Shown here piece after piece: positions 39,445 to 51,566 of a stretch of DNA of 64,000 nt; the stretch's first letter is position 1, and each line of letters opens with the position of its first letter. The DNA is from Parietichytrium sp. I65-24A. Taxonomy: Eukaryota; Sar; Bigyra; Thraustochytrida; Thraustochytriidae. The stretch spans positions 310,001 to 374,000 of the forward strand of contig BLSF01000031.1 of assembly GCA_012862575.1 (NCBI GenBank). The letters are read 5' to 3'. A program made the translations under genes and the position numbers. The notes beneath the pieces are model-generated. The model did no database searches. It was not told the origin of the DNA and saw only the letters and a list, made by a program, of their open reading frames with translations.

Positions 39445-41439
39445 ATGTCGACTAAAGACGCGGAAGCGACGTCGTCGCTGGAGCTTCTCTCTCAGCAAGC
39501 AGCTGCCGAAGTTGCGAGCGATTCCAGCGCCGGGAAGAGAAAGCGCAAGCGTAAAGAAGACGGCGAAGAGGAGGATGGGCCGGAAACACCTCCGAGCGCC
39601 CCGTCAGCTTTGAGCGCGCCGCCACCGAGCTACAACCCTGACGATGTGGTGGACAAGCTTGCCAAGTCCGAGCTCAGGTACCGCCCGCCGTCGCCTAGAA
39701 CTGCTCAACTGCAGCTGGACATGGGCCGAAAAGGCGTCGGTGTGCTAAAGTACCTGGAGTTGCACCAGATGATCATCACCAGCCTGGAGCCAAACGTCCG
39801 TGGCGAGCGCGACTTCAAGACGCTTTGCAACGAGACAAAGAGCAAGGACTCGTCGCCGGAAATGAACAGGCTGCTAAAGAACTTGAGGCAGGAGGTGAAA
39901 AAATTGTACGGCGAGAGGCGCAAGAGGAAACAGCTCACGGCCTGGGACCAGCTAGAGCTGGCGGTCGGCGTTCGGTCGCGACACGCTCCTACTGCCAAGG
40001 CCAAGGCTTCTGGCGGCGACGATGACGACTCTGCGGATGGCAAGGCAGAAGAAAGTAAGACCGACAGCGCCAAAGCCGGCAAGTCCGAATTGGACGAGGA
40101 GGCCGTGCTCTCGCGTGCTTTCGCGGTGGAGCAGCTTGTGTCCAAGTGGTTTATGGATCGCTCTGTCTTCGACGAACAGTTTGTGAGGGAACTCTCCGTT
40201 CATCTGGTGGGGCTTCTCGCGCGGAACGAAAAAAGTCCTGGCAGCGTGCTTTCGATGCCGAAGGTTGTCATCGATAAGATCGTGTATCTGCACATCATGC
40301 GCTGCAAGGACCGGTTTCACGAGCTGCATCGTAACTTCTTCAGCGATCTGTTCACTCCAGCCGACATCGAGATTGCAGTTTTAAGTGCCTGCAACTGCAT
40401 TGACTGTATCCGCGATTGGGGCGTGAGGCGTATTGACCAGCGGAGCTTGGACCCGCACGTTCGCTTCCACTGGACTCAGGAAAAGGCCAAGCAAGCCGCT
40501 TCCCTCTTGCGCGCTCACTTAAAGTATGGCAACGATGTCGCCTCGGCACTCGTCAACCAAGATGTCCCAAAGATGCGTTCGTGGCATGAGTCAGATTTTA
40601 AAACTGTCCTTCGAAACATCCACACGTGCGTGAGCTGCTATCTGTGCCAAATGAGCCGAGGAAAGAAGCCAGTTCCAAAAATTGACCAGCTCTCGTTTCC
40701 TGCTGGGACAGCCGCGCTCAAGGACGAGGATGCAAAGGAGAAGGAGGGCGAAGGAAAGGACGAATCTGGTGGCGGCGGTGCTGGTGCCTCTGAAAAGGCC
40801 GGCGAAGGAGAAAAGAAGGTGGCTGACGACTCGGATTTTAGCGTTGCTCTGATTTCTTCAAACAAGCCGCGGATCAAGTTCAAGCGCCTGAAAGACACCC
40901 CTCACACTCGCCCACTTGGCCCGCAAGCCAAGCTCAAGATCCGCGAGGCTCTTGTAGAACAGACAACAAAATTTGCCAAGACTTCGAGCGACCTCAGCGT
41001 GGTGGAAAATCTCACCGCCTGGAAAAACGGCCTTAAAGACGACTTTCCCGCTGCACTGAGTAATAGCATGATCGAGCAGTGCCTTTCAAGCGCGGACTAT
41101 TTTCGTCCTCTCCTCGAGAAGGGGGCTCTTGCGCTCATTGGTGCACATGTCAAGGACGGTAGAGTCGAGATTGAGCCGAAGGAGTTGAACGAGAATGAAC
41201 CCCTCAAGCCGGTCTCCGTTCCTGAAGAGCTAGTGGCGTTGTCTGCAGAGGAGATTCGCAAGATGTCCTCGCTGATTCAACAAAACACGGTGATTCGTGA
41301 AAAGCTCATTCGCGTGATTCGAGAGACACGCGCATATGTGAGAAAACTTGAGGATGGTGTCATAGATCCTGAGGCGACTACAAAGGCTCCGACTGCAAAG
41401 GCTCCGACTACAAAGGCTCCGTCTACAGCTGAGATTTGA
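39445..41439 (+). CDS. Unknown nuclear-type protein, KRKRKRK signal
   Basis: 664 residues, single exon, ATG at 39445. A KRKRKRK cluster near residue 35 looks like a nuclear localisation signal. A helical region (VVDKLAKSELRYRPPSPRTA, then VLKYLELHQMIITSLEP) is followed by an acidic Ala/Lys-rich linker, a Cys/His-containing helical core (FNH-like: YLHIMRCKDRFHELHRNFFS, IAVLSACNCIDCIRDWG, HTCVSCYLCQMSRGKK) and a second acidic linker. A final helical domain ends in a short Thr-Lys-Ala-Pro repeat (ATTKAPTAKAPTTKAPST). No catalytic motif is seen and the family is not recognised. The Lys/Asp/Glu-rich linkers suit a chromatin or RNA-associated protein. Confidence 0.8.
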   Translation: MSTKDAEATSSLELLSQQAAAEVASDSSAGKRKRKRKEDGEEEDGPETPPSAPSALSAPPPSYNPDDVVDKLAKSELRYRPPSPRTAQLQLDMGRKGVGVLKYLELHQMIITSLEPNVRGERDFKTLCNETKSKDSSPEMNRLLKNLRQEVKKLYGERRKRKQLTAWDQLELAVGVRSRHAPTAKAKASGGDDDDSADGKAEESKTDSAKAGKSELDEEAVLSRAFAVEQLVSKWFMDRSVFDEQFVRELSVHLVGLLARNEKSPGSVLSMPKVVIDKIVYLHIMRCKDRFHELHRNFFSDLFTPADIEIAVLSACNCIDCIRDWGVRRIDQRSLDPHVRFHWTQEKAKQAASLLRAHLKYGNDVASALVNQDVPKMRSWHESDFKTVLRNIHTCVSCYLCQMSRGKKPVPKIDQLSFPAGTAALKDEDAKEKEGEGKDESGGGGAGASEKAGEGEKKVADDSDFSVALISSNKPRIKFKRLKDTPHTRPLGPQAKLKIREALVEQTTKFAKTSSDLSVVENLTAWKNGLKDDFPAALSNSMIEQCLSSADYFRPLLEKGALALIGAHVKDGRVEIEPKELNENEPLKPVSVPEELVALSAEEIRKMSSLIQQNTVIREKLIRVIRETRAYVRKLEDGVIDPEATTKAPTAKAPTTKAPSTAEI

Positions 41440-41901
41440 TGTCCCGCTTTGTCATGTTCTTCCTTTTCTTGTTAATTGCTTTTGCCTGCATTCTGAAATC
41501 TAGGTGTCTTATTAATTCTCAAATTAATCAGCTCGCTGGGATCAAGTGCATCCTCTTTCACTTCCCTCTTCTCCCGGAGCTACTGATTCACTGTACTCAC
41601 TGCGAAGACAAGCAAGTTCCATCCGACACTTCCATGTGCCGCGCCAAGGGTGACTTCCTTACCACGAGTCGAAAGTCAATCATCATCTAGTGATGGTCAA
41701 AGTGCCGACACAATCGGATTCGGAAATTTTTTTGCATTTTGCATTTTTCACGTCCACGGATGCAATCCTTTTCGTGAGTGCGACGTTCCAATCGAAAAAA
41801 AAAGCAAGCACGCAAACTATTCGCCTTTTTTTTTTTAAACTGTAAAACATATAAAAGATAAACATACACTAAACTCGTTTCTGGACCAGCTGATTCTTGC
41901 T
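41440..41901. other. Convergent intergenic spacer
   Basis: Between the 3' ends of the nuclear-type gene and the GMC oxidoreductase. T/A-rich with tttttttttt near 41827. No gene is seen. Confidence 0.65.
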
Positions 41902-43680
41902 TCACCGCTGCATGGTCTCCCATTCAGGGTGGACGAACCATTCTGCGCTCTCATCCCTCTCCAACTTTTGGCCTAAAATTGCGTCTGCCATCTTTTCAGC
42001 AATCATGATGGTAGGAGCGTTGAGGTTTCCACTGGTCATCGAAGGCATGATGGACGCATCTACGACGCGAAGGGAGTCAACACCCATGACCTTGCCCTCG
42101 TTGTCCACGACGCGGCCCATTGCGCATGTGCATGACAGATGGTATGCACTGTGGCTGCTCTCCCGGACCCAAGCGTCGATCTGATCGTCAGTCTGCTTGC
42201 TCAAGTCAGTCATTTTGATATCTGGAGATGGTGCCAGGCGGAGGCCCTTGTAGGTGGAGAACGCCGGCTGCTGAATGATCTCGTCCGCCAAGCGAACTGC
42301 CTTGCGCATGTCAGAAACGTCGCGCTCGGTGCCGAGAAAGTTTGGGTCGATAAGAGGCGCCTGTTTTGGGTCTGCGCTGGCGATCTGGATGGACCCACGG
42401 GCAGTTGGTCGCAAGGTGCCGACGTGGATTTGGAATCCATGGTGCGGCAAAAAGTCGAGCTGCCCGAGCACGCAGCCAGGAATAAAATGGTACTGCAAGT
42501 CTGGATGCTTGATGCCCTTGTCCGAGCGGATGAAGGCCCCGGTCTCGAACTGGTTGGACGCGCAGACTCCCTTGCCCATGAGGATCCACTCCAGGCCGAC
42601 CTTGACGCGCTCGTGGAAGTGGCGCACGGACCACTGCGCCACGGGGTAGAGGCTCACTGGCTGCTCGCACAGATACTGCAGGTACACTTCCAAGTGATCC
42701 TGCAGGTTCTGGCCCACCTGTGCATTGTTGTGCACAATATCGGAGACACCGAGCTGCGTGAGCTTGTCCGCGTCTCCGATTCCGGAAAGCTGCAGGACCT
42801 GTGGCGACCCCACGGCGCCCATGCTCAGGATGACCTCCTTGTTTGCGTGCAGCTCGAACACCTCGCCGGTCTTGGTGTCCTCCAGCTCCACGCCGATGGC
42901 GCGGGGCTTAACCCCTGGGTCGCTGCGGTCAAAGATGATCCTGCGCACCAACGTCGACGTGTACAGGTCAATGTTGCGCTTGCTGTCCTTGAGTGCGGGG
43001 TGCAAGTACGCGGCTGCTGCGCTGCACCGCATGCCCGAGTCTGGGTCCACGGTCATATCGAAAGGGCCGAAGCCTTCCTGGCGGAACCCATTCGTGTCCT
43101 TGGTCACGGCGTAGCCGGCCTCCTCACCGGCCTTCTCCAGCACATCGAAGAGCACGTTCGTCCTGCTGCCCTCGCTCTCGTAGTTGGTCACCTTGAGCGG
43201 GCCGTCGTAGCCGCGGTACTTGCTCGGGTCCGTCGTGCCGTTGGCGTCCAAGCCCTTGAACTTTTGCGCGCGCTTAAAGTACGGCAGCACGTCGCGGTAG
43301 CCCCAGCCCTCCGCGCCTTCCTCCTTCTCCCAACGCTCGAAATCCTCCGCGTGTCCGCGCACGTACACCATCGCATTGATGGACGACGAGCCACCCAGCA
43401 CCTTGCCGCGAGGCTGGTGCACGCTGCGGTTGTTGAGCCCCTTCTGCGGCACCGTGTGGTAGTCCCAATTGTACCTGTCGTCAGCCACCGAGTACGTCAG
43501 CGCGGCCGGCATCTGGATGGTCCAAGAGTCCCATCGACCAACGTCGGACCTGCCTGCTTCCACAAGAGCAACGCTGTGTCGACCGCTAAGACGGTTCGTC
43601 AACACCGACCCGGCGGACCCTGCGCCGAGGACGACATAGTCCGCAACCTTCTTCACCACGCGCTTGCCCGTCTGCGACAT
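41902..43680 (-). CDS. CHDH: GMC oxidoreductase, choline-dehydrogenase-like
   Basis: 592 residues, single exon, ATG at 43680. The N-terminal FAD motif is DYVVLGAGSAGSVLTNRLSG. GMC signature 1 is PRGKVLGGSSSINAMVYVRG and signature 2 is GAVGSPQVLQLSGIGD. The active-site region SAYHLSCTCAMG is followed by SLRVVDASIMPSMTSGNLNA with the partner Asn. This is closest to choline dehydrogenase/BetA, which makes betaine aldehyde from choline; there the His context is usually SxYHPSCT, so the Leu is a small departure. There is no clear mitochondrial presequence (MSQTGKRVVKKVA). Substrates of GMC enzymes vary, so choline is likely, not certain. A long open frame on the opposite strand is a shadow. Confidence 0.9.
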   Translation of the reverse strand: MSQTGKRVVKKVADYVVLGAGSAGSVLTNRLSGRHSVALVEAGRSDVGRWDSWTIQMPAALTYSVADDRYNWDYHTVPQKGLNNRSVHQPRGKVLGGSSSINAMVYVRGHAEDFERWEKEEGAEGWGYRDVLPYFKRAQKFKGLDANGTTDPSKYRGYDGPLKVTNYESEGSRTNVLFDVLEKAGEEAGYAVTKDTNGFRQEGFGPFDMTVDPDSGMRCSAAAAYLHPALKDSKRNIDLYTSTLVRRIIFDRSDPGVKPRAIGVELEDTKTGEVFELHANKEVILSMGAVGSPQVLQLSGIGDADKLTQLGVSDIVHNNAQVGQNLQDHLEVYLQYLCEQPVSLYPVAQWSVRHFHERVKVGLEWILMGKGVCASNQFETGAFIRSDKGIKHPDLQYHFIPGCVLGQLDFLPHHGFQIHVGTLRPTARGSIQIASADPKQAPLIDPNFLGTERDVSDMRKAVRLADEIIQQPAFSTYKGLRLAPSPDIKMTDLSKQTDDQIDAWVRESSHSAYHLSCTCAMGRVVDNEGKVMGVDSLRVVDASIMPSMTSGNLNAPTIMIAEKMADAILGQKLERDESAEWFVHPEWETMQR

Positions 43681-43789
43681 CTCGCTGCCACACGCCGCAG
43701 TAACAATACAACAACTGTGACCTTTTGACCTGTTGACCTGTTGCTGCTTCTTGTGCTGCTCTGGCGAAGGGCAGAGTGCGCGAGCGCGA

Positions 43790-43864
43790 ATGAATGAATG
43801 AATGAATGAATGAGCGAGCGAGTGAGTGAATGAGTGAATGAATGAGTGAATGAATGGGTGAATG
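43790..43864. repeat. GAAT/GAGT tetranucleotide microsatellite
   Basis: Repeats of gaat, drifting to gagt/gagc, about 110 bp upstream of the GMC oxidoreductase start. Confidence 0.9.
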
Positions 43865-44613
43865 AGAAGCAGGCGGTGAGAGTGGGTGAGTGGTGTACTG
43901 AGGACACGGCCGAGTTGCGTTTCTGCCTCTCTCTCTCTCTCTCTCTGTCTCTCTCTGTTGCCTCTTTGTTTGTCTGTTTGGCTCGGGCCAACTACTGGGT
44001 ATGAGTACTGAGTGTAGTCTTGAAGTAACAGCTTGTTATGCAGTCTCGCTCTGCTCGTGCATTACATTGAATGGATTGCATTGTAATTGTAATTGTAATT
44101 GCAATGCATTGCGTTCTCTTTTGAATGATCGACACTGCTGAAATGTGGCTTGCAAGGGATAGAGCTGCTCTGATTGGAACAGGAACAGGCCTTTGGATTT
44201 CGGTCTTTGCTTATTGGTGAATTAATAGTTTAGCCTGTATTTCTTTTTCGACTTTAAGGTTTCATGATGGTTGAAATGGACTGTGTGTGAGTAACTTGCT
44301 CTCTGCAGTCCTCTCGGAGATGGGTCTTGGTCTGCTTTACTGACCCACGACTTGTGACTTGCGAATTGTGGTGAAAAATAGCGTGGACTTTTACTAGCTT
44401 TGACCACTTTGATCGGATTCTGGACTCACGGTGTGAAGAACAAATGGTGAAAGCTGCTTATTTTACATCGATTGATCCATATCAGGTGTTGATTTGATTG
44501 ATTGATCGATTCAAGTCACTCAAAGCTCACCATCTTCTTTTGAAGATATCATCAGTCTTGGACGGAAATTTTCCTTCACTTCTTCGACTTTAAAATACCA
44601 CCGCAAGTATGTT

Positions 44614-44614
44614 N
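44614..44614. other. Assembly gap (single N) between short direct repeats
   Basis: The same 22-bp string (aaaataccaccgcaagtatg then tt) occurs just before (44592-44613) and just after (44627-44648) the N. The gap probably joins overlapping contig ends or hides a tandem repeat. Confidence 0.9.
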
Positions 44615-46426
44615 TAAATTACTTCAAAATACCACCGCAAGTATGTTTGTCTAACCAGTCTGCTACATCATTCCATAAGGGAGGTATCATAGTGGTCGCT
44701 ACTAAAAATATCATCGCACTGTTTACGCCTTTTGGTAGAACTCAGGATGCTACTGTTTGGACTGTGATGTACAAATAAGAACTCGCCTGTTAGTTTCTCC
44801 CTGGTGGGGATTATGCTCTTTAAGAAATAATACCGAAAAGGAGTAAGAAGAGTGAATTCATAGCCGTGCAGTGTTTTGTATTATAGTACTCTTATAGTCG
44901 CTACCAAAAAGCGCTACGGTTGGTGTGTGCGTAGTAGAAGGGCATGTACTCTAGGACCACGCCTTGACTGCTATAGTTATTTTTAGCTAGATACCTACGG
45001 TACTATCTTGGCCATAGTCATACTTCCGAAACGCCAAACGAGCGGCAGTCTGCCTGCACGTGCATCTTAAATCACTGTATTCACGATGTAATTATTCCCA
45101 TCTTCAGTTTAATGTTGAGCACCGGGAGGAAGGTGGAAGGTGGTATGCAGGGATCTATGTGAGGTAAGTAGCAGCCTGGGAAGGGAGACGACTCTGCACC
45201 TTTCGCTGCTATTGTTCGTTAGTAGACACTAGTCGATCACATAATGATGGAGAGAAGGGAACAGAGAAATCGTTGATCGATGATTGTCTGGAGGAATCGA
45301 TATTTCCATTGAAAAGCAAAAGGCTTCGTTTCTTGGCGTTCCTGGGCTACCATCTTCTTTGATTGGAAAGAGTATAAATCAGTCCTCAAAGTCAATCAAT
45401 TGACAAAGTACTGAGTACAACGAAAAGGAGTGAGTGAGCGTGTGAACTTTCTTTCTTCTCATCTCACCACGTTTCACCATCGCTAGGAGCGGCTAGGCGC
45501 GAGGCTACGAATGCAACGCTGTAAATCATGAAACTTGATGGATGGAGTTCGTCGCGAGGCGATGATCATCGCACCTTTTTTATTTGTGTTGTTTTGTTTT
45601 CGCTCATCATCATCGTCGTCTTCTTCTTCTTCTTCTTCTTTCGCTTGCTCGAATGTGCTCGAGTGGTTGGTTGATTAGTTGGTTGATTGGCTGGTTGACT
45701 GACTGACTGACTGACTGGCTGACTGGCTGCCTCATCGCTGTCCTCCTTCCCACGTGCCAGTGCTGTGTGCTTGATGTGCTTGCGAAAGTAGTTGGAGCTT
45801 GATTCTTGATGGTCTAGATGGGAACTGAGGCAAGGCAGCCTGGCTGCTGCTGCTGCTGCCTTGAAAAAAAAGAGCAGTCTGATCACGCCTGGCCCCTCCA
45901 TCTACCTCCCCAATCAGCCAGCTTCACCACAACGTGACACCACGGTACCAGCACTGGCTGCCCATGGCGCTGACAAGTGAGACAAGTGAGAGGGACTGCT
46001 CTCGCAATGAGACTGATTGGAGCGACCGCAAAGAGCTGCTATTCTGCCATTCATCACGATAATGCGATGATGCGATAATGACAAGGACGGTCCGAGCCCC
46101 GTTGCAACTGAACGGCTTCGAGTTCTCTCCACGACGCAAAATGAGCCGCGAGCAGTTCCAAGCGCGAGTCTGGTATCAATGCATATCAATGCCGTGCCAA
46201 ACATGTGAAACTCTACAAAGTAGTTTTTTCCTAATTGTGGAGGTATCATAGGTATCAGAGCGAACCACTATCTATCAGTAACTGCTAAGCATTTTAATCG
46301 CCTAAATGGTTAGTTAAAGTAAGGGTGCTTCGCCATTATCACAAAACAGAGAAAGCGGTTCTCTTGGAAGGTGGATTCCAAGATGAAATAGAGCGAGCGA
46401 AAGAACAGATGATGGAACTTGGTTGA

Positions 46427-49400
46427 TTAGAGGGCCTCGGCCTCAGCGGCGGAGATGCCTTCGTTGTTTCGGATGTGTTCGTCTGCGCCAGCGCGGCGAA
46501 GCATGAAGTAAATGCGTTTGAGGCCGTAAAACTTCGCAAAATGCATGGCAGTCTGCCCAGTCATGTTCTGCAGATTCACGTCTATGCCTTTGTCCAGCAA
46601 AACTTGGACGAAATCGTCGTGACCGTTCTGTACCGCGATGTGCAAAAGCGAGTTCTTGCAATCGTCGACTTCGTTGATTGGGAAAGCCTCGGTCGCTTCG
46701 TCGCCATTCAAGAGCCGCATAAAGTCCTCCGTTCGGTGCCATCTGCACCTGGAATAGATTGGGTGCAACACTGGTCGCTTCGGACGGCCAGCCATTATGG
46801 CCTTAACAACTTGTCCGTTTTCTCCGAGCAATTTCCTCATACGAATCTTCCAGCGCATCAGAAACTGCACGGACCCTAAGGCAGCAGACACCTCCTTGTT
46901 GCGGTGCGACTTATTCAGCTCATAGCGCAACAACCACATTGCCATCCAAGCTGCCTCTAAGACCACTCCTTCGCCGTAGCGAGTCTTGCTCGCATCCGAA
47001 TTCTTGCTCTTATCTAGCAGACCATCTACATGCTTAAATCGCAACTTGTGCTATTGTGTGCACATAAGCGTACGCGGAAAATTGTTTCGCCCGAAATTTA
47101 CTTAGTCAGCATGCTCACGTTCAACAACAGCCCGGTACAAACCTACAAACCGTGACCACACGGAGACGACTTACCAATGCCACCTCATTGGACACTTGCG
47201 CCGAAAGTGCTCCCTCACCCATCTGAGATATCGTTCTCTCGAGCTTGATCCGTTCGTTGGACCAAATCTGCTCGAATGCCTCCAAAGTCATCTCCTCTTG
47301 AGAATGAATGTCATCGTCGCGGCTCAGTTGAGCGAGTCCTAAACCGGCCCGCTCCCACTCCATTGGCGACAACAGCCCGAAAATGTATCCGGCATACATG
47401 AAATCCTCCCGTTGCACCGTCTCTGAATTTGAGCCCGCCATCAATGCCGTTCGGTACATTTGCCCTACGCGATGCTTAGATAAATCGGGATTTGCAGCTC
47501 GAACACATCCTGTAAACTGAGCAAATGTGAGAATTCCCTCCGATTCATAGTCTGCGGCAAGGAAGAGCGACTGCAGCCTCCCCAAAAGCCTTGTTTTGGC
47601 CATGTACCACTGCTTGATCATAGAACTCATTGCCAAGTCAATCGGAACAATCTCCACCTTGGGCACCCCAAGCCTCTTAGGAAACTGAAACGTCCTGTCC
47701 GAGACTTTCACCGTCCTGCTGAATTTGTTCTCGACAGAATTTATAAGGCCTTCACACTCCTCGTTGGCGAGCAACTTGTCCAGAGTCTTACGGGCGCAGG
47801 TGGCAAAAGAGTTTGCCAAGACGTATTGCCGTCCAGACTCGCGTTCCTCAATGACCCCGCTGGAAACTTGATTAGCGCCAGTCTCATAACAGAGGTAATG
47901 ATATGTCGTTTCGAAAAAATTGAGCGCCTGGATGTCCCCAAAACACTCCGCGGACAAGGCCTCGCTCGTCCCATCCAGTCGGTTTGTGCGAGACTTGCTG
48001 TTCAACTGAAGAAAACTTCGAAACATCTCCACCCACTGGCAAGGCTCCTCCAAGTTCAACACCGAGTCAAGCATATCCAGGAGCTTCAGCTCCGATATTT
48101 GCGCCACACCGTATTTGATAACACAAAAGTTTCTCAAGAAAGTTCGAAACACGGTGGCCGTATCTTGCTGTTGGTTTTGCACCAAGTTGGCGATTGAAAT
48201 CGCCTCTAGGTGAGCAGTCTCTTCGGGCGACGCCTCTGGCTCGTCTCGAACAGGCCGAAACCCCTTTTTGCTCTGGTATGCACTTTCGCGCACTACCTGA
48301 AGCTGCTTTGACGAAGCGAGAAGATCTCCAGCCGTCCGAGCTTGGCGTTCGTTCTCAGCTTTAGATTTTGCCACATCTTGGACTCTGGCTGCACGGTCTT
48401 CCAGATACACTTGGCTGATGAGTTTACGAAGTGCCCGGAGAACTACTCTTTTCGGTTTGTAAGACACCGGCACGCTCTTCAGATACGGGATAAACTCGGC
48501 GGGAATGTAGGGATTGACTTTGACGAGTTCGTTATTCTTTCGCAAAACCCAGCCACTCCTCGTCATCGCCCACACCTTCTTTGGAACCCGAGTCGCGCTC
48601 TTTGCTACCTCAAAATCGGACTCGGAAGCCTGAACACATGCATCGCGGGTGCGACGCTGATTGTTGCCGAATAACGAAACGTCCAAGTCCGCCAGGGTTT
48701 GCAGACTATCTTCGAACGCGTCCCTGGCCCTCTCTAGTATGACTCTTCGGTGTTCTTGTTCCTCCCGTTCTTGGAACAACGCCAGCTGCTCTTTTTCTGC
48801 CTCCGCCGCCTTTCTAGCAGCTTCCTCAGCAAGGAGCTTTTCGGAGTCTACGGCGTCGATTCTACTTGAATCGTCGTCAGCCTCGCCCTCCAAAGACTCG
48901 TGAAAAACCCTCACCGCTTCCTTTTGCAGAGCCTTGTGCTTTTCAAGCTCGGAGTCCAACTGCGCCTGAAGCTTTTCTCTGTTTTTCCCATCCCCGGTGA
49001 CGTTCCTCTGAGAGAGCGCCACAATATTTCGAACCATTCTACGATTCATCAAAGTCACAGTCTTTCGACGCATCTGCACCTCTCGCTTACGCAGACTCTT
49101 GATGTCATTCTCCAATACCAGCACCTTCATTTTTTGGAAATCTAGGTTGGACTGGGTCACTCGCAGAGAGTGGTTTATCTCTTGAACTTCACTCTGAAGG
49201 TTAGCCTTTGCGTTTTGTGTGATGTAATCGTATGCTTCGGTGGATCTCTTGAACCTCAGTTCAAGCCGCTTTTTCAGTGCTCCCAGTTTTTCCTCTTCGC
49301 TGTTCTGCCATTCGTGATTTTGCTTGCGAATATCAGAAATACCTTGAAATATTCGCAGCATGAGAACCCAGAGATTATACACAGCGTCACCGTAACCTCG

Positions 49401-50672
49401 GTGAAAAGCTCCAACCCTGTGGACCATTTCGCTCATGCATACCATAAGAATTGTGTATACCTTCGACATCACGACGTGCTTTTGCCGAATGTCTTCTTGT
49501 GCCTCATCGAGCCATCCAATAAGCTCAGCTGGTAATACGTTTTTATGCAACATGAGGCTCGCGTCGCGCGCTTCGCTGTCGCATATTGTTGCGTCAAACC
49601 TGCCGACCTTTCTCCCACTAATCTTACTTGAGGCGCTCTCTCGGATTGCTTTTGTGCGCGGGGACCCGACTCCCATTTTTGGGCAAACAAGTGACGGTGA
49701 CGTGGGAAGAATTATCCCAGGCTTTGATTGGCACCGTAAGTCCACTACAACTCTGTCGAGAGCTTGGTCCGGGGACTCGTTATTACTTGATGGTTGCTCC
49801 TCGCGGGACGGAGGTGAGCTAGTTGGACTTTCTGTGAAAGGTCGTTCCTGGATGCCAACACCTTCGCTATCCGTTTCAAACATTGAGATCCGACTTTCAA
49901 AATCGTCTAGACGTTTTCCGCGGGCAGCTTGGTCGTCAATAAATTTCCGTGCGTCTGCAATCATCTTTGCTTCAACTTGTGCAACATGCTCAAGCACCTT
50001 GGTATCATAGGTTCTCTTGATTTCTGCAAGGAACCATGCGCACGCAGGCATTCCTTCTATCAGCGCCTGCCAGGTGCTGCTGGCCAGTTCAAGTTGCTGA
50101 AACAATATCTCTGTGGCCTCGTCGTCTCGACCGTCCGGAAGCAATCTCGCCAGCTCCCGATCCAGAGTGCCAACTTGTAATGTAAAATAACGTGTAACCT
50201 CGTGAAGTTTGCCGGGTTTAAGCCTTGACAGGAACGCCTTTTCCATCACAACGGGCGCTCGCACAATGTGCAAATCCAGTGTTCGCAGGCCCTTTTGCTC
50301 CATCTCCCACATGGGCCCATGAACTTTCGCGAACGCATTTCCCATCGTGCCCCGATCTTTCTCATACCCCCGCATGCCCCGATCACGAATCGTCTGCAGC
50401 TCTGCTTCCAGCACTCTTCGTTTCTTTTCCAACTCCGCCATCAACGTGGACCGCTTTCCTCTGAAGCTGCTCTGCGATTTCCGCGACATCGAATTCGTCG
50501 CCCTGAACGACATGCCTCCCTTCCGGGACTTGTTCTTCCTGCCCGACCCGCTATCAAACTGACCAGACATCTTCCGAGACCCGAACCCGTCACGAAATTC
50601 TCTCAGCATCCCGGACAACCCGCCGGTGCCAGCGTCAAGTAATGGCTTGACATCGTCCATCTTTACGGACAT
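46427..50672 (-). CDS. Large coiled-coil, EF-hand-like, ankyrin-repeat protein, two exons
   Basis: Exon 1 runs to 47175 and exon 2 is 47044-46427, with a 130-bp phase-0 GT-AG intron (SNEVAL joined to LRFKHVDGLL). From the first ATG in frame (50672, MSVKMDDVKPLL) this gives about 1371 residues. The frame stays open upstream to 50880 without an ATG, so an extra 5' exon is possible. A Ser/Arg/Lys-rich head precedes long coiled coils (about residues 450-660, with an Ala/Glu-rich stretch). Then come helical segments (YKPKRVVLRALRKLISQVY) and an EF-hand-like region (FLAADYESEGILTFAQFTGC). The C-terminus has ankyrin repeats: KNSLLHIAVQNGHDDFVQVL and TGQTAMHFAKFYGLKRIYFM. I recognise the modules, not the family; a scaffold or axoneme-type role is only a guess. 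Confidence 0.8.
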
Positions 50673-51566
50673 ACAGCTCTCTCGCGGAACGTAATGAGTT
50701 CCTTCTTCAGCAGCCAATCTGCCAAGCCAACATGCCCACAACTTCTTCCAACACTCCACGCAACGACAAGGCTCTCCTGCCACAGCGCCGTTGGATTCAT
50801 ACGCGCAGTCCCCTACGAGGACACCACCGCTCCCCGCGCCTCCCAGATGTAACGGATTTGTCCGTTGCGAGGACCCACTTCAAGGCTTCGAGTTGAAAGT
50901 TTGATGTGTTTCGGGGAAGGTGTGCTAGCGGCGCTGGCTAGCCTAAACGGTGAATGTGACCGTTACGGCGCTGTGAATCATTATTGGTCGAATTTTATGA
51001 GCATGTTGATCATGAAGAGTCAGCAAACGAAGAAAAGGAAATGGAAGGAAAGGGTTTGGAGAAATTGGATGATGGAAAATGGGAACGTGGTACAAAGTGG
51101 AGACAGGGAAGGGGAATGAATGGAATGAACTGAATGCAATAATTATATACATGTAGTTTGTCGCATAGTGATATGTGACTTGTGACATGTGACATGGCTC
51201 ATGACTCGTTTTCGAGCAAGTGCCATACCAATACGTAGCACATCTTCACGCTGGGTGGACGAAGGAGAAGACGAAAGAACACCTTGCGACTTGGCGAGTG
51301 AAACAGCAGAGCCGTCAGCAGGTCTGCGTGGCCTTTCTGTTTGCTTTGTTTTGCTTTGATTTGCTCTTGTTTGGTTTGGTTTGTTGCGAAGGCTGACTCC
51401 GCTGAGGAGCAAAGAGAGCTGGCTTCTCCTCACCTCTTGCTTTGCTCATGACAGACGATTGGCGACAGTGACCGGGTGATCGTTCTGGGACGTTGGCTAG
51501 AATTCTTCCCGATTGACGCTTTGCACTTTGGGAGGCGTTGCTCTGTGGACAGGGCAACAGGCCGCG
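50673..51566. other. Divergent promoter region
   Basis: Upstream of both the ankyrin gene and the acidic gene. The first 200 bp may be leader or N-terminal exon of the ankyrin gene. A tttgctttgttttgc-like run lies at about 51340-51380. No separate gene is seen. Confidence 0.55.

Larger units (their letters stand above)
43681..46426. other. Gene-free stretch rich in simple repeats
   Basis: About 2.7 kb. It includes a GAAT/GAGT tetranucleotide tract (43790-43864), a CT run (43925-43955), an attgtaattgtaattgtaattgcaat block near 44078, a one-base assembly gap at 44614, and CTT/CTGA repeats near 45600-45720. No open frame with a recognisable product and no RNA gene is seen. Confidence 0.6.

Noticed and set aside
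42139-43728. 529-codon open frame on the plus strand
   Set aside because: Antisense shadow of the GMC oxidoreductase, caused by GC-rich third positions; no family likeness.
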